Source of the DNA: Dysidea avara
Lineage: Eukaryota; Porifera; Demospongiae; Dictyoceratida; Dysideidae
Reading direction: 5' to 3'
DNA: 64,000 bases
Assembly: GCF_963678975.1 (NCBI RefSeq)
Contig: NC_089285.1
Span: 3,880,531-3,944,530, forward strand
Position numbers and translations under genes: made by a program. Below the pieces are notes generated by a model. The model ran no database searches. It worked only from the letters and a program-made list of their open reading frames with translations, and had not been told where the DNA came from. Positions 23,665-35,037 of this stretch are shown one piece after another. Numbering within the stretch: the stretch's first letter is position 1; every line of letters starts with the position of its first letter.

Positions 23665-24250
23665 GGAATTGCTCGGACAACCACGGATTGTGCGAAGGGG
23701 CTTGTTGGGGCGCTGGACCTGGCTCTCGTTGGCTGTCGTATCTTGGATCCCTCGGCAATGCGACAGGAGCGGAAGTCCAGAAACCTGCGTCATGCTGAGG
23801 ATGAACTCCATGACTCTTTGAAACTGCAGGTTGACGCAACAACCCATAAAGCTGACGACACTTCACCTGTCACTGGTCAGGCTTCCCATGCGATTCCCAC
23901 AGTGACATCTCAGCATACCAACGCAACCGCCAGTCACACTGACTCCACATCTACAATGAGCAACGAGTCACCGCGTCTACTTTCGTCACAACACAGCTTG
24001 CAAACCTGTTACATCAAACGACGTCCAGTGGCACCCGAATACCTCAATCACAGATCGCCGTTGCTATCCTCAGTCTACCGGTTTCCCCGGTACAACTCTT
24101 GCTTCCTACTTCAGGAACAACAGTGACCCCTACCTCTCAACCAGCAGTCAACCCGAACATATTTCCTCATCTGCAGTCTACAGCTAGCAACCAAAGCTTT
24201 TCAATCAACAACAACTTACACTTCAGGTTATGTCCCGCTGTTCTGGCCAT
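23665..24250 (+). pseudogene. Degenerate gag-like open stretch (probable DIRS-like ORF1 start)
   Basis: GC-richer than its surroundings. One frame runs from about 23665 with RILDPSAMRQERKSRN and HAEDELHDSLKLQ. After a frameshift near 23960, another frame continues with TTQLANLLHQTTSSGTRIP and IAVAILSLPVSPVQLLLP to about 24246. The Ser/Thr/Pro-rich composition fits a retroelement gag N-terminus. It is tentatively linked to the gag-like pieces at 25226-25316 and 31482-31975 by direction and order. No catalytic domain is present. Confidence 0.35.
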
Positions 24251-25225
24251 GTTCCGGTAGCCTCAACCAGCTAGAACTGCATACCTAGGAACTAGCCATT
24301 CTTGGTACTACTCATCCTCCTCCACTAATAGCTCCACTACCGGTACGTCTATGCACTGGAATCATAGTGCAGTAGTACATTGAATTCATAGCTCATTCGC
24401 CCATGCCATATGAAATCTTGCTCAATAATCTTTGAAATCTTGAAAAAAGTTGAATATTTGAAATCTCGTACAGAATTTTTTTTCCAGTTTTGGGCCCCTC
24501 GAAAAACTCAACTCCTTTGCCTCATACAAAAAATCAACTCCTTTGCCTTATGGATGGCGACTTGAAACATGTATGTCACCTCCATTCTTCTAGACAACCT
24601 ATCCCAAGTGCTAGAAATGTTCAGCTACCAGTGCATTATACCCTTTAAACTAGTGCTGCATCGCTACACATTTTTCACATTACTTTTACCAATACCAGTA
24701 TTTGTCTATTCTTGTAAACGTTATGCTGATATTAACCAACATTCAGTCCTTCAGAACAAGGAAGGGGAGCAGAATATCACATAAAATAAATTGCAAATGT
24801 AATTAATGCAATTAATTGAGTGGGAATATGATTTTACAACATTGTCAACGTATTTCCACTAACCCTTTCATGGAAAAGAAGCCAAGTGGTTATAAAATGT
24901 CAAACAGTGTTTCTGCTGGGATTTGAGACCATTTGCAAAAAGTGATTGACAAATTGCGTGGGGTGCCAATAAATACACACAGCCTATTATAGCCTGGCAG
25001 CCATACTTTCAAAAAAAAAAGCCTACACAGTTATAAACATTAAAGTGTTGTATGCTGCATTTCACAGCTTCTTTACTTTCACCTGTTCATTGTCATCACC
25101 TATGATTGATTGTCGGTTTTAGTTAATCGACGAAACATCTCCACTTTGTAATTGATACCACTACTTGTAAAATTAGCTAATATCAGCTTTTACTGATAAT
25201 TCAACCAATTATTGGTGCAGCGCTA
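24250..25225. other. No gene seen
   Basis: AT-rich stretch separating two gag-like segments, possibly an insertion or an intron of the retroelement. Small frames here (for example 24569-24784) show no family signal. Confidence 0.35.
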
Positions 25226-25316
25226 CTCTAAACTTCCAACCTGCCCCTTGGATGACTTATGATATTAAATTCCGCACCCTGGCTGCCAGCTATCCCATGC
25301 TACACTGGGATGTACA
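25226..25316 (+). pseudogene. Gag core fragment cut by the gypsy insertion
   Basis: The plus-strand frame reads LNFQPAPWMTYDIKFRTLAA then SYPMLHWDV, a W..YD..FR...A......W pattern that I associate with the gag-like ORF1 of DIRS/Ngaro-type retroelements. The LTR of the Ty3/gypsy element begins immediately after, at 25317. The reading continues on the far side at 31482. Confidence 0.5.
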
Positions 25317-25481
25317 TGTAGTGGGTTATGATTCTACTAGAGAGAAGACGCGACAAATAACCACCTCTTGTTAGCTCACGTGACCAGACTACTTATTTTT
25401 AAAGCACACTACTCAATATAATTTACAATTATTGACCTACAATAAGTCTTCCCTATACAAATATAAATACATACTATTACA
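25317..25481 (-). repeat. 3' LTR of the Ty3/gypsy element
   Basis: 165 bp, TGTAGTGGGTTATGATTC to CATACTATTACA, matching 31317-31481 with scattered substitutions and a few single-base indels. It is the downstream LTR because the genes run on the minus strand. Confidence 0.95.
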
Positions 25482-25572
25482 AATCCCTGTCCTTAAATAG
25501 CAACGTCCTCGCGCTTAGCATAGAGAAAATGAATCAATGTTTGTTCCGTAGTCGACCAGACCAAGGGTTTTT

Positions 25573-26404
25573 CTACATTCCAGACAAATTCATTTCTTCC
25601 TTTTGTATCTCTTGATCAGGCCCACCTTCTTGGGTGTCTACCTCATCAGTGCTTTGGCTCTCCTCTTCTCCATCAGTGTCACTACCTGCCTCATTGGCAT
25701 GCAGCGGAGTAGCTGAAGATTCTGCTATCTCCTTTGGGCACAATCTGATCCGGTTGAGGGCAACGCGGATGATTGGAGCCGTTGGCTTGGAAGTTAGGTT
25801 CAGTTCTGCCCCATTAGGGTGTAGCTTTAACACTCGGTAGGAGCCCACAAAGGGTCTTACTAACTTGTAAGCTTTACTTCATTTCTTGGAGGGATTGTGT
25901 ACAAAAACTCGGTCCCAACATATACAGCAGACTGGTTAGCTCATTTATCATGAGAATCCTTCTGACGCACTTGTGCCTTCTCAATTTGCATTTGGGCTAG
26001 CTGCCATGCTGTGGACAAACGTTCCACCATGTCTTCTCTGTAATCTCTTATGTTTATTACTCTTGGTCTGTATTAATGCTCAGAGCTTCATCTGTTGGTA
26101 GGCGTGGATTTCGCCCATATAACAGGTAAAAAGGGCTCTCCCCTGTTGAGTTCTGCACACTACTTCTGTAGGTTAATAATACATATGGTATCTGCCGGTC
26201 CGATTCCTGCCACTTTTCACAACACTTTTAGCCAACATATCTGTGAGGGTTCTATGAAGTCATTCCACTAACTCATCTTTTTGGGGTGGTATGCAGTAGT
26301 ATTAGTTTTGGTAATCCCCATGAGCTTGTAAACATCCAACATCAATCTGGACAGAAAAGCTGTTCCTCGGTCAGAAAGCAGTTCTGAGGGTACTCCATGA
26401 CGAC
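25573..26404 (-). pseudogene. Gypsy integrase C-terminal part
   Basis: From 26404 downwards: HGVPSELLSDRGTAFLS and NTTAYHPKK, where the region around the catalytic Glu (normally after AYHP) is broken by a frameshift and stop. Further on, VGSYRVLKLHPNGAELNL and an Asp/Glu-rich tail (25573-25848) correspond to the usual small C-terminal domain. Degenerate throughout. Confidence 0.8.
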
Positions 26405-26896
26405 TTATAATTCCTCTACAAGTAACTTTGCTATAGTAGGTGAAGTTTGATCAACAGTAGCGAACACTTCCAGCCATTTTGTCAAGTAGTCCATGAGAAC
26501 TACCACATAGTTTTTCCCAGTGCTGCTACAAGGGAACTTGATAATGTCCACCTCAACGTGGTCAAAGGCACCACCCACTGAAATTGGGGTCAGGTACAGC
26601 TTGATAGGTTTTCCCACTTGTCGTGAAGCACATACCTCACAGGCTCTACTCCATCTACTGATGTCACTATGCATGTTTGGCCACCAATATGTTTTACCTA
26701 TCTGACTGTGGATCTTTGCATCTCTAAGGTGCCCTGCAAACCTCCCTTGATGTACTTCATGAAACACACGTAATCTATCTTCCTTTGGTAACACAATCCT
26801 TAAAGACATATCAGCTGTTACATGATACAAGGTGTCATCTATGACAACATACCTGGATTTCCCTAGGATCAGTTCCCTAGCTTTCTTATCTTCCAT
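26405..26896 (-). pseudogene. Gypsy integrase N-terminal and core part
   Basis: The zinc-binding HHCC pattern is visible: HEVHQGRFAGH, then YWWPNMHSDISRW and CEVCASRQ. The core follows with FDHVEVDIIKFP (first Asp) and VVVLMDYLTKWLEVF. The frame ends at 26405 where the second catalytic Asp segment begins in another frame. The integrase would insert the cDNA copy into host DNA. Confidence 0.9.
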
Positions 26897-27132
26897 TGGA
26901 AGCGCTCCTGTCTGTAGGTACTACATGACAATTTGTAATTCTGGGTCCAATGCTTGCCTCATATTCAACGGAACTTCCTCCCCTGCTTGTTTCCAAAGGT
27001 ATGCTGTCCAGTGGCACACCCTCCCTGTCCTTTGCTGAAGATACCTGGGATTGCAACTCACTAGCTGAGGCAGTCTGTCTAGGCGGTGTGTCTGCTGTTA
27101 CATCTACACAGCCAACCTCAGTCAATGCACAT

Positions 27133-28466
27133 CTAGATAAGCTGTCTGCTGACTGGTTCAATTTGCCGGGTCGGTAGTGAGTCAAGCTCTTGCAATGCTA
27201 AACCCCAGCGAGCCAACTTTCCTGAAGGATGAGGGGTATTGAGTAGTGACAAAAGTGCCTCATGGTCAGTGTACACGTCACACTTATGACGATAGAGGTA
27301 AACATGACAGTGTTTTACTGCCCACACTACTGCCAATGCTTCCAATTCTGATACTCCATACTTTTTTTGTGCGATTAAAGGGTTCTACTGGCATAGCAAA
27401 GAGGCTTGGGCCTACCATCTTCTTAATTCTGAGATAGCACAGCTCCCAGTCCTGTACCAGAGGCATTTGGTTCTAAGATGAAAGTCTTTGAAAAGTCTGG
27501 GAAAGCAAGTACTGGAGCTTGAGTTAGTGTCTGTTTCAAGTGATCGAATGTATGTTGACAATGTGCAGTCCAATTGTATGGCACATCCTTCTTTGTCAGT
27601 GCATACAAAGGTGCAGCTACTTGTGAGAACGGTGGTATAAACCTCCTGTAATACAACTCCAGGCCAAGAAAAAATCTTGAGTTGCTTTAAATTCTGCAGT
27701 CTTGCATAACTTCTCACAGCCTCAACTTTCACTGGGTCTGCATTCACCCCTGCATGTGATACCACATATCCCAAATACTTTGCTTCTGTTTTGATTAGGT
27801 AACACTTCCTGGGCTTTAATCTTAAACCCGCAAGTTGTAGCCGGCTTAACACTTCCTGCAGATTACTCAAGTGCTCTTGAAAGCTTTGTCCCATCACTAA
27901 AATGTTGCCAAGGTACACAATGCATTTGTGCCTTGCTAAACCACGTAATGTTACTTCCATCAATCTTGAAATGTGGCTGGTGCATTGCACAGCCCAAATA
28001 GCATTACTGAAAATTCATACAACCCTTCATGGGTCACGAACACTGTTTTTTCCTTAGACTCTGGTGACATTCCAACTTGCCAATAGCCAGTGGCTAAGTC
28101 TAGGGTAGAAAAGTACCTCATTCCTGCTAGTAGATCCAGGGAGTCATTGATGCGGGGTAGGGGAAACTCATCTAGTTTTGTTATTGAATTCAGATGACAA
28201 TAATCCACACAGAAACGGATCGAGCCATCTGGTTTTGATACCAATACTATTGGACTAGCTCAGGGGCTTGCAGAATGTTCAATTACACCATTCTTCAACA
28301 TTTCTTCAACCATTTCCTCAACTTTCTTGCGCATGGAGAAAGGGATTCGACGAAGAGATTGCTTAACTGGTGCGTGCTCCCCAGTGTTGATCTTATGTTG
28401 TACTAATTCTGTGCGACCTACCTCCTTAGGATCAAGAGCGAACACTTCACTAAATTCTTCAAGCAC
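27133..28466 (-). pseudogene. Gypsy reverse transcriptase and RNase H, inactivated
   Basis: RT begins with EEFSEVFALDP and NTGEHAPVKQSLRRIP. A TGA at 28257-28259 replaces the usual W in the SPWASP motif. Then [31 protein letters not shown] and [13 protein letters not shown]. The active site reads VYLGNILV instead of the YxDD motif, so both catalytic Asp are lost. RNase H shows EPNASGTGLGAVLSQ (Asp to Asn), SELEALAVVWAVKH and YTDHEALLSLL. Several frameshifts split the frame near 27960 and 27420. Confidence 0.93.
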
Positions 28467-28895
28467 TGCTTTTTAGCCATCCTTCTCTGTTTCATTTACA
28501 TTTCCCCATTCCACATCTAGCATGGTCAATTAGTTGTTTCTCCCTAAATGACTGGTCCCACATTTGGGCAGTAATGTCTGCAGGCTCCTCTGAGGTTTCT
28601 GCTGCTGTATCTAGGTGTAATACCTGTGGTAGCTCATTAGTGGGTATGACTTACACTGGCTGTGACTGACCTAACGTTGTGCCTACTTCTAAGATAACTG
28701 GATACGTTGCATGGTTTTCCACCAGGATTGCTACTCTTTCTAACTGATCTGCATTCACCAATACTTCAATTGTCACTTCATGATCCTCCTTAGTTAAACA
28801 TGAGTCTAGCAACAGCTCTTTCTCTTCTGCTGTTCAAGCAGCTGTTGCCCTACCTGTAACAATCTTGCCATGCCTGCCACATACAGGTAATGCAT
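28467..28895 (-). other. Degenerate linker between gypsy protease and RT
   Basis: No long open frame; short acidic stretches fit a protease-RT linker with several stops. Confidence 0.5.
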
Positions 28896-29668
28896 TCAGC
28901 AATTTACTTCCACACTGTGTTGTGTGCCTGTCTTGATGGTGGAAGATACATCTGTCTTTCCAGTGGTTGGTCCTGAATTTCCAATTGCTGTACTAGAGGC
29001 TTCTACATGAGTGCCTTCTTGCCCTACCATTGGGTTGGCAGTTTTCCCTTGCCTGTCATTTCCATTTAAAAGATCAACTGCTTGTCCATCCTTATTAAGT
29101 GGCTGAAACACACAAAATCCAAAGCGAGTCAGCAGTTCAGTACCCAGTAAGAGGTCCAGAGTTGCTCCTTTTGTACAAGAATTGTAGCACAATATTCCTT
29201 ATCACCCAGTCTCAAGGAAACAGGTATTTGACTAATAATGTTTATCATACCTCCACCATAGTTGTTCACCACAATACTAGGAGTCTGAAACTTTCTCTGA
29301 ATCTGTATTTTCCACTCATCCATAGTCTGGTTAGGGTTTCTCAATTTCCCAAGAATATCCAGTAGACATGTTATAGATACTATTGTGACTGGGGAGCCGG
29401 TGTCAACCAAAGCCTTCACAGGGTGGCCCTCCAATAAAACCTCCACATGTATAGATGGGCTCAGTGCTGGATTGTTCGATTCATCTTTTGGCTTTACAAC
29501 ATGTGTACCTTCTGTCTGCAGGGCTAATGCCTCCTGGAGCTCTGCATCCTGTAACTCCTTCCTTAATTGATCAACTCTCTGTCGAATGTGCTTAAGTTCT
29601 GCTCCTTTCTCATGCTCATGGCTAGAAACATAGTTGGATGATGTTTTACCACTTGGCAGCCTCCCCAT
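28896..29668 (-). pseudogene. Gypsy aspartic protease region
   Basis: A coiled-coil-like leader is followed by KALVDTGSPVTIVS (catalytic Asp of the retropepsin, about residue 89 of the 29668 frame). In the next frame comes DLLLGTELLTRFGF, which matches the end of the retropepsin fold. The frame shifts near 29129-29192. The protease would process the polyprotein. Confidence 0.85.
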
Positions 29669-31307
29669 TTGTCTCTTCGATTCTAATAGTTTCCCTCATC
29701 GTAACTGGAGGCATTGCTTCTTGAAATGACCACTCTGTCCACACAAAAAAGCACTTGCAATCGCTATCATGGAGTGTCTCTTGCACCTGCTGCCTTCCTG
29801 GTAAGCTTCCCTCTGGTATTAGTCTGGGTGGTCTTGGCATTAACGTCACTTACTAATCACGTAGTTTCTCTTCTTTTAGCCTGGCTTTCATTAACAACTG
29901 GTCAAATGTTCCTTCATTTCCAGCCACTTTAAGTCTTATCTCTGGTTTTAAACCAGCAACAAACTGATAAGTAAAAACGGCCTGACCCAATTTTTCTGCC
30001 TCAACACTGCCTCTATCTGTGAATAGGTTAAGCACGCTGGTACAGTCTGTTAAGGTCTTGTGCATATTCCTCAACACTTTCTTTTGGCTGTTGCTTCTGC
30101 TCATGAAATAGTCCACTCTGAACAGACTTGATACATACCGGATTGAATCGCTCAGTCAAAGTAGCAGTAAGAGCTTCATACGAGGTTCTTTGGTGAGACG
30201 GACATGTCCAATAAAAAGCATAAGTCTGTCCCTGTAATCGAGTCACCAAGTTAACTAACTTTGCTCTCCCTTCCGAATGGCAAACAGAGGCCACTAGCTC
30301 GAATTGTTCTAGCCATTCTTCAAATGGTTCTGCTTCTGAATTACCATCATACTTCATCACTGGTGGAACCTGGAAACTCATTGGCGATAATTCATAATGG
30401 TTCAGTGACTGTGAAGTGGGTTTCACAGGTGGCAGCGATGATGGAAAGGGTCCGCTTACCATCGGCAAACTGCGAGTAGCACTGCTTGGCAGAAGACTCA
30501 CGGAGCTCATATTAGTCATGGGAATAAGTGATGGCACTGATGACTCGTAATTGGAATGTGCTCTGTAGGCGGAGCCATGAGGAAAGAGGAATTCGGAGGC
30601 TGACATGTTTAGTCCAGCTGTATACCCGGTTGACTCACGGGCAGCAAGCGTAGTTCGTACAGTTGACAGTGGAGCTCCATAAGACATTAGCGACAACCCA
30701 GGGGTACTCTGTGCACTACTCTGCACAACACTCAGATCAACTACACCAACATTTGACCGTGGTTCATACCCAACAGACTGTTGAGGTAGACTAAGTACTT
30801 GAGTCTTGAACAGCCATACTAACGGTGGCGCTGCGCAACGAGGCCCCGTTAATGCTTGCTACTGGATGCTGCTCCAGTGTACTGGCGTGTGATTGTACCT
30901 CAGACAATAAATTATTTGCACGCAATGTGTTTAATTCTAATTGACGCTCATTACCCTCTATGATGAGCTGCTCCACTCTCCTGGTCTGGTATTCCAACTG
31001 CTTGGCCAGGGACTTCACTGATTCTCCTCTGGCCTGCTTCGCTGTCTCCAGGTCCACTTGTAGCTTCTCCGCTATAGTTTTCCATTCATCGGCATCCTGC
31101 TCTGCCTTTATGACCCTTTCCTAACTTTCCAGTAATCGTTGCCTCAATTCTTCCAATAAGTTCGATGTCAGGTTGGTCTCCCAGCGGTTCTTCAGAATGC
31201 AACTTATCGTTTTCAACTTGAAGAAGTTGTACCTCTTGCTGGGTGTTATCCAGTTGAACGCGTAGAGCTTTTGTCGCCGACATTCCTGTACTGTTTGATT
31301 CGGACAA
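29669..31307 (-). pseudogene. Gypsy gag region
   Basis: The first frames (31307-30791) are Gln/Glu-rich and coiled-coil-like (QLDNTQQEVQLLQVENDKL). The capsid part is in 30726-29853: VPPVMKYDGNSEAEPFEEWL, LQGQTYAFYW, KESVEEYAQDLNRLYQ, then after a frameshift AVFTYQFVAGLKPEIRLKV. A zinc knuckle remnant lies near 29700-29760 (AFLCGQSGHFKKQC), lacking the first Cys of the CCHC set. Gag packages the element RNA. Confidence 0.85.
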
Positions 31308-31316
31308 GCCCCCAAA

Positions 31317-31481
31317 TGTAGTTGGTTATGATTCTGCTAGAGAGAAGACACGACAAATAACCACCTCGTGTTAGCTCACATGACCAGACTACTCATTTTT
31401 AAGCATACCACTCAATACAATTTACAGTTATTAACCTACAATAAGTACTTCCCTATACAAATACAAATACATACTATTACA
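31317..31481 (-). repeat. 5' LTR of the Ty3/gypsy element
   Basis: 165 bp, same ends as the other LTR. Just inside it on the minus strand is TTTGGGGGCTTGTCCGAATC, which resembles a tRNA-Pro primer binding site (TGGGGGCTyGTCCG). Confidence 0.93.
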
Positions 31482-31975
31482 TACATCACCTGGATACACG
31501 AGCAGAGTGCTTATCCATACCTAATCCCAACTAGAATGCTGACCACATGCACCGTTTTCCTGTCCGTTGTCCCTTTCGTCCTAGTACCATAGATCTTCAG
31601 CTCCTCATTACGGAAAACTAATCCCCTTCCGAACCCCTGGAACTGTCCCAACTACCCCCAGGCCGTCAATCCATCCTACCCCTAACACGTCAATTGTCAA
31701 TACCTCAACATTTGCGAACAATGCAAAGGTACGTACCCAATTACAAAATGCACTTGCCCCACCTTATTGGTGGAGATTCCCCTACCCAGTATGCATAAGT
31801 GGGGTGCATGCACCCCACTACTACAGTACCACTCAACTTTGAGTGCGAACTATGCAATCACCTTGACAAGGCTTTTGTACAGCTGTTCTTATCCGACATT
31901 TGACAAGGGTGTAATTTTGGTTACACAGGCCCACACTCCGCATACATGGTGCACAACCTACAATGCGCATTTGTG
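31482..31975 (+). pseudogene. Continuation of the interrupted gag: zinc-knuckle part
   Basis: After the 4-bp duplication the plus-strand frame of 25226-25316 continues as HHLDTRAECLSIP before a stop. Further on, NICEQCKGTYPITKCTCP (about 31705-31758) matches the C..C...H/Y....C cluster at the end of DIRS-like gag proteins. Many stops and frameshifts are present. No RT or tyrosine recombinase part is recognisable downstream. Confidence 0.45.
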
Positions 31976-33055
31976 AACCCATCTGTTTTGGGTGACCCCC
32001 TTGCTCAGAGTGCACTCAAACTAGAACCTTTCAGTGCCTCACCTGTCTACACCTGTGGGCTTTAGCATTACCAATTTTATAGATCCCTCTGTATGTGCTC
32101 TTAATTACTATGCAGTAGATGATGCATCTTCCATAGTTAACAAGCTCGGAACCCTAATATCCTTATTACATTTGAACACTTCACGAAGATCCCTGATATT
32201 TTATACAACTCAAACACTTCATTCTGTGAATTATCCCAACATACGTTAACACAGGTACTAGAGTTATGCATCATAATAATTTGTAGCATTTGTTACTGTT
32301 ATGCATATTCATGTGTAGGGTCACATTAACCTACATTGCTTGTGTTGTGTGCATATTGATATGGCAGCTGAACTTAGTCATGTAGATTCATTGTACACAA
32401 TATGGGGTACACAGAATATCACCAGAGGATACATTGTATTCACTTAAAACATGTCACATATTTATGGTTGTGCATGTCCCATAGCCATGGTAAATGGAAC
32501 AATATTTGTCATCAATTCTCACGGTCAGTACATAAGAAGCTATTCAAAGGGGAAGCAGCACTTGATGGCTCGTTCCAGTAGTGGTAGACCTCATTTATGG
32601 TAGCAACATGACCACTGTGGTAGTTATAATTACAGAGATACATATTGATTGTACTACTACTATACACATCACATCATTCATAGATTCTGATGTCATTGAA
32701 GATTAATTACCATCACGTATGGTAGTATTACATAATCATAATGTACCAGTAATGAGTGGTATGGTAAATCAGAGTTACAGTCAGTGGAAGAATTGGATTT
32801 TGTCACTCATGATGTTGTATTGGTTGTGAGCTTTGATATTGTATGCGTACAGCAATAGTACTGGAACATTAATTCAATTGTGGCAAATGGATACCACACA
32901 AGTTCTGCAAAAATATACATCATCATGTGTTATGTTTTAAATCACTGTTAACAACCATTTTGGGGGAAATTTGGTGCAAATTGCTGAACTTAGTTAAAAG
33001 TAATTCAGTCCAAAGATGCATGTGTTATCACTAATGCAACTTACCAATAAATGCT
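31976..33055. other. No gene seen
   Basis: AT-rich, many stops on all frames, no repeat with a partner elsewhere in the window that I could find. Confidence 0.4.
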
Positions 33056-33410
33056 ATGTTCAAACTGGTTACTTTGTTGCGACTAAATCTTCCTATGTTT
33101 GTTTGTTGCAGCTAAATGTAGTTATGTGTTGTAATTATATGTGTTTATTTGTTGCGACTAAATGTTTGTAATGTTTGTTACGACTAAATGTTGTAATGTT
33201 TATTGCGACTTAATGTTTGTATTGTTTGTTGCGACTTAATGTTTGTAATGTGGGCTGTGACTAAATGTTGGTAATGCTTGAGTATGGTAATCTTGGGTGT
33301 ATGTACTGTGGGTTGTAATTTCTGTCAGGTATAGGCACTATTGGGTGAAGTCACAATGGGGCATAGGCACTATTGGGTGTATTTACTGTTGGGTGTTATT
33401 AATGTCTTAT
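33056..33410. repeat. Degenerate minisatellites
   Basis: First, about seven copies of a ~27-29-bp unit with the core TTGCGACTAAATGTTTGTAATG (33070-33275). Then a shorter family built on GGCACTATTGGGTG and ACTGTTGGGTG (33320-33400). Confidence 0.8.
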
Positions 33411-33660
33411 AAGTTACATCATCAAAGTTAGCATTAAGCATGGCACAACTGGGACAGGGATAGCACACGATTCCCCTTCAAGCAAATGTGCCTCACCTCA
33501 GTTGCCCTACCTCCCCCAAACAGTTGTATGTACGTATGTGTATACATGTATGTGAAGTGATGTTTCTATGTAGTTATCATGTGAAGTAATGTGCTTAAAG
33601 TTTGGTGCGGTGGAAGGGTGGTCTGTGTAGGGCATGCTGTAACGTGCCGTGATGTGTCAT
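33411..33660. other. No gene seen
   Basis: Low-complexity GT-rich stretch with ATGTATGTG runs. No coding signal. Confidence 0.4.
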
Positions 33661-33974
33661 TAAGGTAGCATGTTAATTATAGCAAATACATTTAACTATG
33701 TTTCTTTTACTGTATGTAATTGTGTATAACTACACACATGATGATGAGTGTACTTTGGATATTCAGCTCATAAGTTGATATTGTGTTACTATAGTGTATT
33801 TGTTTACCTAAATAGTTGTTGTTACATGTTAACATTTATGTAAGATAATAGCCAATACATTTAACTATGTTTCTTTTACTTTATGTGATTGTATATAACT
33901 ACACACATGATGATGATTGTGATTTGGATATTCAGCTTGTAAGTTGATATTATGTTACAATAGTTTATGTACCA
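33661..33974. repeat. Satellite monomer tails, diverged
   Basis: Two copies of the conserved monomer tail (CAATACATTTAACTATGTTTCTTTTACT...GATATTCAGCT) about 155 bp apart, related to the 12.3-23 kb array. Interrupted on the right by the foldback element. Confidence 0.85.
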
Positions 33975-35037
33975 CTCTGCGTGGGAAGTTCAAAGGCACC
34001 GCCAGTGCCATAATTTGTATATTGCACTGCTGCAGACCGCAGCGAGTGCATTATAATTTATAACGCACTGGTTGCGGTTTTGTAGACCACAACGAGTGCA
34101 TTATAAGTTATAATTCACCGACCGCAGTGCAATATACGGATATTGCACTGGCTGCGGTTTTATGCAGCATAGCACAAGTGCCGGTGGCGAAGACCACTAC
34201 GACACCTCACCTAATAGGTGGAAGGACACTTCACAGATCACTCGAATTCTTTTATAGCCTGACATGTAAAGGTCGATTGTGGGCCATAACGTCACCAATA
34301 CGTATAATGTTTACAAGCAGCCAATGGCGATCGAAAAAGCCAACACGGGTGGCCACAACTCTAGTCTACATATATATAAACGTACTTATACACCGTATTA
34401 GTCTGGTGCCATCTTAGCCCAGATTAAACTGTAGTCCACTTCGACAATGACTCAATAAAACAAATATATTCTAAATAATACTAACCTTTACGTTCGATTG
34501 TGGTAACCAGTTTTGTCATGCCACCAGATTCGAATTTAGCCAGTGTGAATAGTAAGAATTAGACTAGTATCGTTTAGTAGTTGGGTTTTGTTTACTTAAA
34601 ACGTCTATTTAGCTACTTTTTTTTGCTCGAGGGAATCACTATGGCGATTAGTCTGGCGCTTAGTCTATATGATGATTGAGTGATCACGCTGGCATGTTGA
34701 GCACTACATAATGAGAGTCGAACAACGAATGCAGGTTAGTGATATAACCCATAGCGTACTAGCTTTCAATATCTCAGGTGGCTGCAGTACTGCAGGGGGA
34801 ACGTCATCGCAACGTCCGGCTTGGTTACCCACAATCGATGTTAGAAACCTGGCCTTTATAAGTGTTAAAGCTGTCTTGTGAGACTCTTCCCACCTATTAG
34901 GTGAGTGGTACATAACAGTTATACAACATGCGCTCGTGCTCTGCCTGAATAAACGCACTTGCCTTCAGGCCTAACGGCCCTCAGGCTCGTGCGTTTATAT
35001 CAGGCAGAGCACTCGTGGCCGTTGTATAACTATATAA
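33975..35037 (+). mobile_element. Foldback-like non-autonomous element, copy 1 (9-bp duplication)
   Basis: 1063 bp inserted in a satellite monomer. TATGTACCA occurs on both sides (33966-33974 and 35038-35046); monomers elsewhere have it once, so it is the target duplication. Inside, CACCTAATAGGTGG and its inverse at 34210 and 34885 lie in subterminal inverted repeats that share GGTCGATTGTGGG-type text. The right end (34916-35035) is a ~115-nt imperfect hairpin whose arms start with AGTTATACAAC. A second copy lies inverted at 63150-64000. A 9-bp duplication fits MULE-type insertion. The 96-codon frame at 34127-34417 is shared by both copies but looks like no known protein. Confidence 0.8.

Larger units (their letters stand above)
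25317..31481 (-). mobile_element. Full-length but defective Ty3/gypsy LTR retrotransposon
   Basis: Two near-identical 165-bp LTRs (25317-25481 and 31317-31481), both TGTAGT...ATTACA, flank a 6165-bp element with TACA on both outer sides (25313-25316 and 31482-31485) as target duplication. Order on the minus strand is gag, protease, RT, RNase H, integrase, which is the Ty3/gypsy order. No env-like frame is seen. Every domain has stops, frameshifts or lost catalytic residues, so the element is dead. It is nested in an older gag-like retroelement. Confidence 0.95.

Noticed and set aside
24569-24784. 71-residue protein
   Set aside because: No domain signal and a composition expected by chance in AT-rich DNA; lies between gag-like pieces.
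34127-34417. 96-residue protein (also inverted at 63687-63977)
   Set aside because: Conserved only because both lie in the same foldback element; its N-terminal part overlaps palindromic element sequence.
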